Notes under the pieces: model-generated
Databases searched by the model: none
The model's input: only the letters and a program-made list of their open reading frames with translations
Told to the model about the DNA's origin: nothing
Part shown: one piece after another, positions 56,219 through 63,129 of the stretch
Position numbering within the stretch: position 1 is the stretch's first letter
Layout: every line of letters starts with the position of its first letter
Program-made: the position numbers and the translations under genes
NCBI GenBank assembly: GCA_035623075.1
Contig: DASPUC010000023.1
Coordinates: forward strand, 1 to 64,000
DNA: 64,000 bases
Reading direction: 5' to 3'
Source of the DNA: Nitrospiraceae bacterium
GTDB lineage: Bacteria > Nitrospirota > Nitrospiria > Nitrospirales > Nitrospiraceae

Positions 56219-56429
56219 TTTCTCCGATATTCCCGAACTGACCGAGGCAGAGCTCAAACGCATGCGTCGGGTCGGCAGACCGTCCACCGGCATGGCCAAG
56301 CAACTGATTGCGATCCGGCTCTCACCGCGTCTGCTTGCTCAGCTACGGAAGATGGCAGCGAAGCAGAAGAAACCGTATCAGACGCTCATCCATGAGCTCT
56401 TGGAGAAAGCCGCCTCACACGCCGCGTGA
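56199..56429 (+). CDS. brnA: BrnA-family antitoxin
   Basis: A 76-residue protein from the ATG at 56199; a GTG at 56190 is an alternative. It has an acidic N-terminal part (MPDSEIDFSDIPELTEAEL, given in part) and a ribbon-helix-helix C-terminal part (KQLIAIRLSPRLLAQLRKMA, given in part). It is expected to bind BrnT and repress the operon promoter. Confidence 0.92.
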   Translation: MPDSEIDFSDIPELTEAELKRMRRVGRPSTGMAKQLIAIRLSPRLLAQLRKMAAKQKKPYQTLIHELLEKAASHAA

Positions 56430-56637
56430 CATCGTGTGTTTGGTTCTTCTGGTTTATGCGGTTTGTTTCGTGCGTTTGGTCTGATCAACGAGATAGACCG
56501 ATCTCGCTCTTAGCGATCAGCCATCAGCTCTTTGGCCCTGCCATAAGCTATACGCTATAAGCCATAAGCTCTTGCTCCCTCGGCCATCAGCTCTCAGCAC
56601 TCCGCACTTCCGGCCCGCGTGCCGCCGTCTAATCCGC
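56430..56637. repeat. Period-9 and period-7 repeat block after brnA
   Basis: Period-9 units run first (TTTGGTTCT, TCTGGTTTA, TGCGGTTTG, TTTCGTGCG), then CGAGATAGACCGATCTCG at about 56489, the same phrase as at 49766, then AGC-type and CATACGC/AAGC-type period-7 units. No gene is visible. It sits between convergent genes. Confidence 0.8.
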
Positions 56638-57045
56638 TTACCACGGCGTCCCATCTCGTTTTGTAATCAGGACCGTCCGAGCCCTATCCTCCTGGTCGTA
56701 CGTGACGACGGCTCGTCCTTCTGATCCTTGCAGCGCAGTCAATTCCAAAGGCCACAGGACCAACTCAGCAAGTCCGATCGTGAACAGATCCGCAGCGACA
56801 TAAGGAACGATGCGTAACTTTGATGCGCCGTGATTCCCGTCGATAAACTCGTACACCTCGGTCCGCTCATTCGCCTTCGCCACGTCACTGGTCTTTGGCG
56901 TCCCAAACACCGACATCACCTGAGGACGGGTACTACCGACCTTCACTTGGTCGACCGGAACGGACGGTGGCGCCGTCGCGGCTTTATAGATCGAACAACC
57001 TGGTGCTGCGAATCCCATCAGTAGGAGCGCAATGATCAGTCTCAT
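56638..57045 (-). CDS. Lipoprotein with BamE/SmpA-like domain
   Basis: About 135 residues from the ATG at 57043-57045, preceded by AGGAGGTGGG. A signal peptide ends in AAPGC, a lipobox. The segment VKVGSTRPQVMSVFGTPKTS matches the SmpA/OmlA-type beta-alpha unit. The second half carries a hydrophobic segment (about 80-100). It closely parallels the gene at the right edge of the window, which suggests two paralogues. It is probably an outer-membrane lipoprotein. Confidence 0.8.
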   Translation of the reverse strand: MRLIIALLLMGFAAPGCSIYKAATAPPSVPVDQVKVGSTRPQVMSVFGTPKTSDVAKANERTEVYEFIDGNHGASKLRIVPYVAADLFTIGLAELVLWPLELTALQGSEGRAVVTYDQEDRARTVLITKRDGTPW

Positions 57046-57449
57046 AACCCACCTCCTGCTCTTTGTCAGAGCACCTTCACAACTCAATCTCCGAATGGAA
57101 ACACCTCGCACCAATCTAATCGGCATAAATCGTGCCGTCTGGCAGAAAAATGGATGAGCTCAGAATTTCTAGGAAATTAGGAAGGGGAGGATCTGAGACA
57201 GAAAGACGAGATGAATCTGAATTGATTCCTGCCCGAATCTCGTTCGATTCTCAGGCACTTTTGGCGTCATTGGCTATCGGCCATCAGCTATCAGCTCTTT
57301 GCTCGTGCCATACGCTCTTGTCGGCGCTTCATGCCTCACGTCCTTGACACCAGCCCCATCGTTATTCAGTTGGATGACTTTCGTCCTAGAGTGCGCTAGA
57401 CTCCGACCCGATGGTATGAGACCGCAAGCAGGGCAGGGGTCATGACAGA
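57046..57449. other. 404-bp gap with a period-7 block
   Basis: The left side holds the lipoprotein promoter region. A frame at 57132-57347 is open but has no ribosome site, no domain, and runs into repeats. From about 57270 period-7 AGC-type units (GGCCATC, AGCTATC) and CATACGC/CACGT-type units appear. The right end shows nothing of note until the DUF4258 gene. Confidence 0.55.
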
Positions 57450-57737
57450 ATGAGTCAATTTCGCCTGGTCTTTCGGGTCCATGCGATTCAGCGGATGTTT
57501 CAACGCAGGATCAGCAAGGAAGAAGTGAAACAGGTGATTGCAACTGGGGAAACCATTGAAACCTACGCGACGGATAAGCCCTTTCCCAGTCGACTCATAC
57601 TGGGATGGAGTGGATCTCGACCCATACATGTCGTGGCGGCTGACGATGCTCATGCCCAAGAAACAATCATCGTCACGGTGTATCAGCCAGATGCTGTAGA
57701 GTGGGAAACCGGATTCAAGAGGAGGAAGCCTCGATGA
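57450..57737 (+). CDS. DUF4258-family protein, probable toxin
   Basis: A 95-residue basic protein: FRVHAIQRMFQRRISKEEVKQVI (given in part), then GETIETYA, LILGW, and IIVTVYQPDAVEW. The R-M-x-x-R-x-I pattern fits DUF4258. It is coupled by a 4-nt overlap to a YgiT-type zinc-finger protein, a common pairing that is probably a toxin-antitoxin module. Activity is inferred. Confidence 0.85.
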   Translation: MSQFRLVFRVHAIQRMFQRRISKEEVKQVIATGETIETYATDKPFPSRLILGWSGSRPIHVVAADDAHAQETIIVTVYQPDAVEWETGFKRRKPR

Positions 57738-57961
57738 TGTGTGTGATTTGCAAGACTGGCGAGACACAGCCTGGTACAGCCACGGTGACGCTCGAGCGTG
57801 ACGGGGCAACAGTCGTAATCAAAGGAGTCCCGGCGCGCGTGTGTAAGAATTGCGGGGAAGAATACGTTGAAGAAAGCGTCACCTCTCATCTGTTGAAGAC
57901 GGCCGAAGAGGCGGTGCGTGCCGGGGTCCAAGTGGACGTCAGAACCTACGCAGCTGCCTAG
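57734..57961 (+). CDS. YgiT-type zinc-finger (MqsA-like) antitoxin component
   Basis: A 75-residue protein from the ATG at 57734. CVIC and CKNCGEEY near residues 3 and 40 form a zinc finger, as in MqsA-type antitoxins, and a short helix follows. The DNA-binding HTH of full-length MqsA is absent. It overlaps the DUF4258 gene by 4 nt. Confidence 0.85.
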   Translation: MMCVICKTGETQPGTATVTLERDGATVVIKGVPARVCKNCGEEYVEESVTSHLLKTAEEAVRAGVQVDVRTYAAA

Positions 57962-57964
57962 TAC

Positions 57965-58140
57965 CTTCGGCCTCTCGCCTTACGCCTCACGTCTTACGTT
58001 TCGCGTCCTTCCCCTTGCCCCTTGCCTCTCGCCTGCCCTGTTCTTAGCTATCAGCCATCAGCTATCAGCTGTCAGCTCTCAGCACTTCCGAGCCGCCTCC
58101 CGTCTTCTGTCTCATTCCTTCTCACTTCTCACTTTCAACA
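57965..58140. repeat. Period-7 repeat block, best example in the window
   Basis: From 57976: CGCCTTA, CGCCTCA, CGTCTTA, CGTTTCG, CGTCCTT, each 7 nt. From 58046: AGCTATC, AGCCATC, AGCTATC, AGCTGTC, AGCTCTC, AGCACTT. Between them lie CCTTGCC-type repeats. The two runs are back to back with different unit types but the same period. No gene is visible. Confidence 0.85.
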
Positions 58141-58149
58141 GGCACCCAA

Positions 58150-58330
58150 CCCCTCGCAAATACTTCTATTTTGGCTATCCCTCCGTTGATTTCGGTCAAT
58201 GAAAACTGTATCTCTCTGTGGCCTCGGGGATACACCCCACATACTGAGAGAGGAGCATGCTCGCTGTGGTACCTCGCAGGCAGATTGAACAGACGATCAA
58301 GGTCACAAATAGTGACCTAAAAATCATGCG
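58150..58330 (+). pseudogene. Remnant of a second ORF6N gene with its leader
   Basis: AAATACTTCTATTTTGGC at about 58160 and the following 40 nt match the leader of the ORF6N gene at 55236 (AAATACTTCCATTTCGGC), including a GTTGATTTC phrase. Then a start-like region encodes VVPRRQIEQTI, which matches [12 protein letters not shown] of the gene at 55338. After about 20 codons the similarity ends and the frame is soon lost. It is a truncated duplicate. Confidence 0.7.
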
Positions 58331-58408
58331 TGGACAGGAGAGATTGTGGGACTGAAACGGATTTTCATGCTACCCCGTGCCGCCCGAATTCACCGCATAA
58401 TGGTGGAG

Positions 58409-58437
58409 TTGACATTATGTCAGATATGACATACGAT
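58409..58437 (+). promoter_or_regulatory. Promoter with palindromic operator for the RelE/XRE module
   Basis: A consensus -35 box TTGACA at 58409-58414 is followed after 17 nt by TACGAT at 58432-58437. Between and over the -10 lies the inverted repeat TATGTCA-GATA-TGACATA (58416-58433), perfect in both arms. It lies 24 nt before the toxin start. It is likely the operator of the XRE protein encoded second in this module, which would give autorepression. Confidence 0.75.
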
Positions 58438-58460
58438 CTTGTTCCGAAACAGGTTGGTGT

Positions 58461-58814
58461 GTGAGGAGATCCAGAGGAGACAAACCTCTGGTCTGGCTCC
58501 GGGGTGAGGTCAAAACACCGCCTTTTTCCCAAGCTGGGCGACTCGAAGCAGGATATCTCCTCAGATTATTGCAACAAGGAGAATCGCTTGGGCTTCCGCA
58601 CTCACGGCCTATGCCGGTCATCGGATCACGATGTCATGAATTGCGCATTAATGACGAGGCCGGCACGTTTCGCATCATATATAGGGCGGATACCGACGCG
58701 GTTGTCATCCTCGATGTCTTCATGAAGAAGACACCGCAGACACCACAATCGGTCATTGCATCCTGTAAGCGCCGACTCCGCGAGTACGAGCGACAGGGTG
58801 AGGGAGGGGAGTAA
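58461..58814 (+). CDS. Gp49-like RelE/HigB-type toxin
   Basis: A 117-residue protein with a GTG start. It matches the phage-derived Gp49/RelE group: KPLVWLRGEVKTPPFS, then LGLPHSRPMPVIGSRCHELRI (given in part), RIIYRADTDAVVIL and a terminal helix with KK-x-PQTP. Such toxins cut mRNA. It is followed after 2 nt by an XRE antitoxin gene, the toxin-first order of HigBA. Confidence 0.93.
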   Translation: MRRSRGDKPLVWLRGEVKTPPFSQAGRLEAGYLLRLLQQGESLGLPHSRPMPVIGSRCHELRINDEAGTFRIIYRADTDAVVILDVFMKKTPQTPQSVIASCKRRLREYERQGEGGE

Positions 58815-58816
58815 CC

Positions 58817-59158
58817 ATGAGGAAAAGAAAACGTGCAAGCTTGGAAGCCGCAGGGTGGGCAGTAGGATCGGTAAAGGAGTTTCTCGGCCTGTCTGAAGCC
58901 GACGCGGTCTTGATTGAAATGAAGCTGGCCCTCAGCCGTAGCCTTCGGGACCGGCGAAAGAAACATGGTCTGTCACAGGTTCAGCTCGCTGAACGACTCC
59001 AATCGAGTCAATCTCGGGTTGCCAAAATGGAAGCGGGGGATCCCTCAGTCTCAATGGATCTCCTCGTCAGCTCGCTGCTCCTGCTCGGAGCCAGCTCGAC
59101 CGACCTTGCCAAAGCCATTCGGGGCGAAGGCCGAAGCAAGAACGGACGTGCCGCATAA
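58817..59158 (+). CDS. XRE-family HTH antitoxin (HigA-like)
   Basis: A 113-residue protein with an HTH region at about 47-98: LRDRRKKHGLSQVQLAERLQ, SSQSRVAKMEAGD. An N-terminal extension (about 1-30) carries FLGLSEADA, common to antitoxins of this type. It should bind the toxin and the operator at 58416-58433. It lies 2 nt after the toxin gene. Confidence 0.93.
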   Translation: MRKRKRASLEAAGWAVGSVKEFLGLSEADAVLIEMKLALSRSLRDRRKKHGLSQVQLAERLQSSQSRVAKMEAGDPSVSMDLLVSSLLLLGASSTDLAKAIRGEGRSKNGRAA

Positions 59159-59590
59159 TCCTTGCCCCTCGGCTCGGCTCTTTCCTCTCACTCCTGGCTT
59201 CTCACTTTTCACTGTTCACATCCCGTCTCGCACGTCCCGCCGAGCGAATACGTGCATTTCATCTTGCCTTGGAGAGAAGAGCCTATGGCCAATGGCTTAT
59301 GGCACAGGCAGTGGGAGAAACACGGGCCGCTCTTTGTTCGTGCTATAGGCCATACGCTCTTGTTCCCTCCGCCATCAGCTATCAGCCATCAGCTCTTTGG
59401 TCCTGCCATACGCCATACGCTCTTGTCGGCGCTTCACGCCTCCCGGCCACGTCCCTAGGGATTCGCCTAGCCTCCTTTCGGAGAATTGCTTTCTTTCGCC
59501 GAAAAAGGTAAGGGATTCGGCTTGAATACTGGGATTTCTCGTGGAAAAAGGTATTCTTCGGCGCGTTGTTGGTCTTAAGAGGAGCCTCTC
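59159..59590. repeat. 432-bp gap with repeats before the four-gene operon
   Basis: It includes a GAATACGTGCATTTCATC phrase at about 59247, period-7 AGC-type and CATACGC-type units (about 59340-59430) and a TCGGCGCTTCACG phrase matching that at 57327. From 59465 to 59590 the sequence is unlike the repeats and should hold the operon promoter, but I see no convincing -35/-10 pair. No gene. Confidence 0.65.
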
Positions 59591-59941
59591 ATGGATCGTA
59601 TGGAGACGGTCATCAAAGAGATTCGAAGATTCATCGCCGAACGAGACTGGAGCCAATTTCACGATCCCAAAAATCTCGCTATGGCGGTGGCCTCTGAAGC
59701 TTGAGAGCTATTGGCTGAGTATCGATGGATATCGAACACCGAAGCGGACCAACTTACCAAGAGCAAAGATAAACGTGCGCAGGTTGCAGCGGAAGCAGCT
59801 GATGTTGGAATCGCTCTCCTCCTTTTCTGCGACAGAATTGGCGTGGACCTGATTGATGCTATTCGAACCAAGATGGTGACGAACTCTCACAATTACCCCG
59901 CTGATGAATCAAAAGGCAAAGCCGAAAGACCTAGGAAATGA
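59591..59941 (+). pseudogene. MazG-like nucleotide pyrophosphohydrolase gene, interrupted by TGA
   Basis: The frame from the ATG at 59591 (AGGAG upstream) reads VIKEIRRFIAERDWSQFHDPKNLAMAVASEA (given in part), then TGA at 59702-59704, then ELLAEYRWIS and later AAEAADVGIALLLFCDRIG, to 59941. This is the MazG-like family, which hydrolyses NTPs or dNTPs. The stop falls inside the metal-binding E-x-x-E motif, most likely GGA to TGA. A TTG at 59711 could restart but would lack the first metal glutamates. First gene of the operon; it overlaps the next by 4 nt. Confidence 0.8.
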
Positions 59942-60864
59942 GACTCTGGGTCGGTGTGACGGACGGAGATTGGTATCGGTATCTCAGCAAGCGTCCAGAC
60001 CTCGATGAAGTGAATTTCTGGCAGCCAGGAGGAAATCGCGAGTTTAGTGCGCTCTCTCCTGGCGAATTGTTCCTTTTTAAGCTGCATTACCCCGAAAATA
60101 TGATCGTGGGCGGTGGCTTCTTTGCTACGTCCTCAATTCTTCCATGTAGTCTCGCTTGGGAAACCTTTGGTGAGAAGAACGGAGCCAACACCTATGCGGA
60201 GATGAGGCGCCGCATTGAAAAGTATCGAAAATCGGAGCCCCAGCCGCACGAAGATTACAAAGTTGGATGCATCATCGTTGAGCAGCCATTCTTTCTTGGG
60301 AGATCAACTTGGATCGCTGTCCCATCGAGTTTCGCGAAGAACATAGTTTCAGGAAAAAGATATGACATCGCATCGCAGGATGGGAGAGAGCTGTGGGAGT
60401 CAGTTCAAACCGCACTAAGAGCACAGGGTGTGTCCAATCAATATGCGTCAGATAGCCCGAGACCCGTCTATGGCGAGTCCGTTCTTATTACACCCCGTAT
60501 TGGGCAGGGTGCATTTCGTGTGATGGTGACGGATACGTACGAGAGAAGGTGTGCTATCACAAAAGAAAGAGCCTTACCCGTGCTTCAAGCGGCCCATATC
60601 AAGCCGGTGGCAGAGGGTGGCCAACATCGAATCGACAATGGCCTTCTTCTCCGATCCGATGTGCATACCTTGTTTGACCGAGGCTATCTAACGGTGACAC
60701 CTGATTACACGGTGCAAGTGAGCCGCCGTTTAAAGATGGATTTCGATAATGGCGAACATTATTTCCAGTTGCAAGGAACGAAAATATGGGTGCCACCTCA
60801 TCTCAACGACCAACCCAGTCGAGAAGTCCTAGAGTGGCATGCTGATACCGTGTTTATGGGATGA
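59938..60864 (+). CDS. PUA-like domain fused to HNH nuclease
   Basis: A 308-residue protein. The N-terminal part (about 1-160) resembles PUA/EVE-like folds that read modified bases: WVGVTDGDWYRYL, LSPGELFLFKLHYPEN, IVGGGFFATSSILPCSLAWE. The C-terminal part (about 190-260) is an HNH_2-type nuclease: RRCAITKERALPVLQAAHIKPVAEGG (given in part), IDNGLLLRSDVHTLFD. Modified-base-dependent nucleases of this layout are known. It overlaps the mazG-like frame by 4 nt and precedes the next gene by 3 nt. Confidence 0.85.
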   Translation: MRLWVGVTDGDWYRYLSKRPDLDEVNFWQPGGNREFSALSPGELFLFKLHYPENMIVGGGFFATSSILPCSLAWETFGEKNGANTYAEMRRRIEKYRKSEPQPHEDYKVGCIIVEQPFFLGRSTWIAVPSSFAKNIVSGKRYDIASQDGRELWESVQTALRAQGVSNQYASDSPRPVYGESVLITPRIGQGAFRVMVTDTYERRCAITKERALPVLQAAHIKPVAEGGQHRIDNGLLLRSDVHTLFDRGYLTVTPDYTVQVSRRLKMDFDNGEHYFQLQGTKIWVPPHLNDQPSREVLEWHADTVFMG

Positions 60865-60867
60865 GTG

Positions 60868-61797
60868 ATGCCGTATATCTTCCTCGTTAATGAAACGAAT
60901 CGTCACATCTGTATCCAACACAGATTATTTGGGGTGCCTGCAACAGATCGCGCAAGGAGCCAGATCAGCAGCGTAGTCAAAGGTGACCAGCTATTTCTCT
61001 ATATCTATGGAACCGGGTTGTTGTACGGCCCGTTTAGAGCAGAATCTAATCTATTCCTGGAGAAATATCCTGAGCAAGGACCGTGGAACCTTTCACCCGT
61101 TGATAAGAAGCACGGCTACTATCCCTATCGCTTGCATGTCAGCACCGACGAGCTTCGGGGCCATGGTATCCCGTTCAAGAAAATCGAACGATTGAACATA
61201 GGTTTGAATACTGAACTTCTTCAACGGAAGAGCGTTGTATATGCGTCTCCCTTTCAAGCGCACATCTTTGAAGAGCTACTGCGCGATCTGCCAGTGGAAC
61301 GAGAGGTGGGACCCGTGGCAGAGAAGGATTTTTCTCACCTTGAGAGCATATACACGAGAACGGTGGAGGTGACCGACAGCCAAGAGAAAGCCCTGCAGCT
61401 TCTAGTTCAAAAAAACTTCGAACAGCTGGAGGAAGGAGTTAAGCCTGTCACATCTTACTTCAACGTGCAGTACGGCACAATTCGCGGGGAGATCGATATT
61501 TTAGGTCAAGACAAAGAGCGCAATTACGTTGTTACGGAGCTAAAAGCAGAAAACCTGAAGAAGGATATCTGGACCCAACTACTCACCTATTCCCATGTGA
61601 TTAGAGACATCTATGCCAAGCATGAAGGGGTAGAGGTGCGTACGTTCTTAATTTGTCCGGGCTTTGATCGCAGGACTTTCTATTCTTATCCTGAACTGAA
61701 GAAGCTTCTAAAAAGGCAAGAGTCTGTGCGTGTGTTCAAGTACGAGACGAATTTCAAAGACCGAATATCATTCGAAGAGATTCCGGTCACGATTTAA
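60868..61797 (+). CDS. EVE/YTH-like domain fused to PD-(D/E)XK nuclease
   Basis: A 309-residue protein from the ATG at 60868 (GTG at 60865 possible). The N-terminal part (about 1-110) has the EVE pattern: YIFLVNETNRHI, LFGVPATDR, VVKGDQLFLYIYGTGLLYGPF (given in part), YYPYRLHVS. The C-terminal part (about 165-290) has a PD-(D/E)XK core: GEIDILG and YVVTELKAE, giving D...E-x-K as in NucS/DUF91-like nucleases. It is expected to sense a modified base and cut nearby DNA. It lies between the HNH gene and the HNH-HIT gene. Confidence 0.82.
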   Translation: MPYIFLVNETNRHICIQHRLFGVPATDRARSQISSVVKGDQLFLYIYGTGLLYGPFRAESNLFLEKYPEQGPWNLSPVDKKHGYYPYRLHVSTDELRGHGIPFKKIERLNIGLNTELLQRKSVVYASPFQAHIFEELLRDLPVEREVGPVAEKDFSHLESIYTRTVEVTDSQEKALQLLVQKNFEQLEEGVKPVTSYFNVQYGTIRGEIDILGQDKERNYVVTELKAENLKKDIWTQLLTYSHVIRDIYAKHEGVEVRTFLICPGFDRRTFYSYPELKKLLKRQESVRVFKYETNFKDRISFEEIPVTI

Positions 61798-61828
61798 ACC
61801 TGTCGCCTGTCCCACATCGGAGACAGAT

Positions 61829-62812
61829 ATGACCTACAAACAACTCGTTGACTTTATTGAACGTCGTATGAGGATGTCGCATATCTACCAGCCCGTTATG
61901 CTCCTGACTCTGCTGCAGCACGACGGCGAATGCTCAGAGACCGACATTGCACGGGCTATCTCGATGCATGATCCAACCCAGATTGAATACTACGAAGCGA
62001 TCACAAGAAATATGGTCGGTCGCGTGCTGACCCGGCACGGAATTGTGAAGCGGGATGGCAAGCGGTTTAGTCTTCTGGCCGCACATTCACTTTCAAAGGA
62101 CCAACGTACTGAACTCCGACGACTACTGATGGCAAAGCTGGATCAATATATTGCAAAGCGGGGTGAAAGGATCTGGCAGCATCGCAAGCTGGCACTCGGC
62201 GACATCTCGGGAACCGTCAAATATGAAGTCCTAAAACGAGCAAGCACACGCTGCGAACTCTGCGGCATCTCGAACAGTGATCGCGCTCTCGAAGTTGACC
62301 ACATTGTTCCTAGGAACCATGGCGGCAGCGATGAAGTCGCCAATCTACAGGCTCTTTGCTAAAGCTGCAATTCGATGAAGCGTGATCGGGATGCCACTGA
62401 CTTCCGGGCGTTGCGCGAATCCTATGACCATCGCGAGGACACTTGCCCGTTCTGCGCTCGACAGAAAGCCGGTAACATCTCTCTGGAGAACGAACTGTGT
62501 TTTGGAATCAAGGATGAATACCCGGTGACTGATTTCCACATGCTGGTCATCCCGAAGAGACACGTGTCGGATTTCTTTGAACTGTACGAGCCTGAAAGAC
62601 ATGCTTGTGTTCGGCTCTTAGACGAAGCAAAGCGCAGATCGAAGCAGCAGGATCCTACCATTGCGGGTTTCAATGTTGGCATCAACGTGGGCGAAGCCGC
62701 CGGCCAAACCGTTCATCATTGCCACGTCCATTTGATTCCTAGGCGAAGCGGCGATGTCGAGCAGCCTCGCGGAGGTGTGCGAAACGTCATTCCAGGCAAG
62801 GGAGCTTATTAG
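61829..62812 (+). pseudogene. HNH-HIT fusion gene, interrupted by TAA
   Basis: From the ATG at 61829 (CGGAGA upstream) about 177 codons encode a winged-helix-like N-terminal part and an HNH zinc site (CELCG, VDHIVPRNHGGSDE, NLQALC). A TAA at 62360-62362 then interrupts, and the frame continues SCNSMKRDRDATDFR, then a HIT domain (CPFC, HMLVIPKRH, HHCHVHLIPRR) to 62812. The stop falls between the two zinc cysteines, where relatives usually have tyrosine or lysine. The HIT half has an ATG at 62375. Last gene of the operon. Confidence 0.82.
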
Positions 62813-62887
62813 AAGTAAGGGAGAAGAAAAGGGGCCAGGCTACTTAATCGATAGGGTTAAGTCATCGATCATCTCGAGTCCGCCTTA

Positions 62888-63068
62888 GGAGTCTGTCCGA
62901 GTATTCCCTTCTGCTGCGGCAAATGATACTGGTACATCTGCTTCGTTCTCGGCCTGAGACAATCCTCTACGTATTGCAGAGAATACGCCTCTGGTTCTCT
63001 CTGGCCTGTGGCCTCGCAGCTGGACCGCCTCCTTTGCCTCGTGACGAAGGGCTACTCGGACAGGCTCC
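62888..63068. repeat. 181-bp MITE-like element with 24-bp terminal inverted repeats
   Basis: The left end GGAGTCTGTCCGAGTA at 62888 matches the complement of TACTCGGACAGGCTCC ending at 63068, with one mismatch in 16; the match extends (TTCCCTTC against GCCCTTCG) to about 21 of 24. The interior has an open frame of 60 codons without a ribosome site and no known domain. No clear target duplication is seen. It lies between the operon and a lipoprotein gene. Confidence 0.7.
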
Positions 63069-63129
63069 TGACCAATTCCGTCTGATCGCGAATGATCTTA
63101 CGGACCATGACAAGTAAATGGAGACTCAC

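Noticed and set aside
57132-57347. Open frame of 71 codons between the lipoprotein and DUF4258 genes
   Set aside because: It has no ribosome site or domain and its second half is made of period-7 repeats.
57965-58140. CRISPR array
   Set aside because: The units are 7 nt, degenerate and without spacers, and there are no cas genes in the window.
48835-59590. Chromosomal integron with gene cassettes
   Set aside because: Cassette-like alternation of toxin-antitoxin genes and repeats is suggestive, but no integrase gene and no attC-like inverted core sites were found.
59702-59704. TGA in the mazG-like gene read as selenocysteine
   Set aside because: No hairpin of SECIS type is evident just after the codon, the family does not have cysteine at this place, and two neighbouring genes carry TAG and TAA breaks, so a nonsense mutation is simpler.
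62923-63117. Open frame of 64 codons inside the MITE-like element
   Set aside because: No ribosome site and no domain; it spans the inverted-repeat element and its right end, so it is most likely fortuitous.
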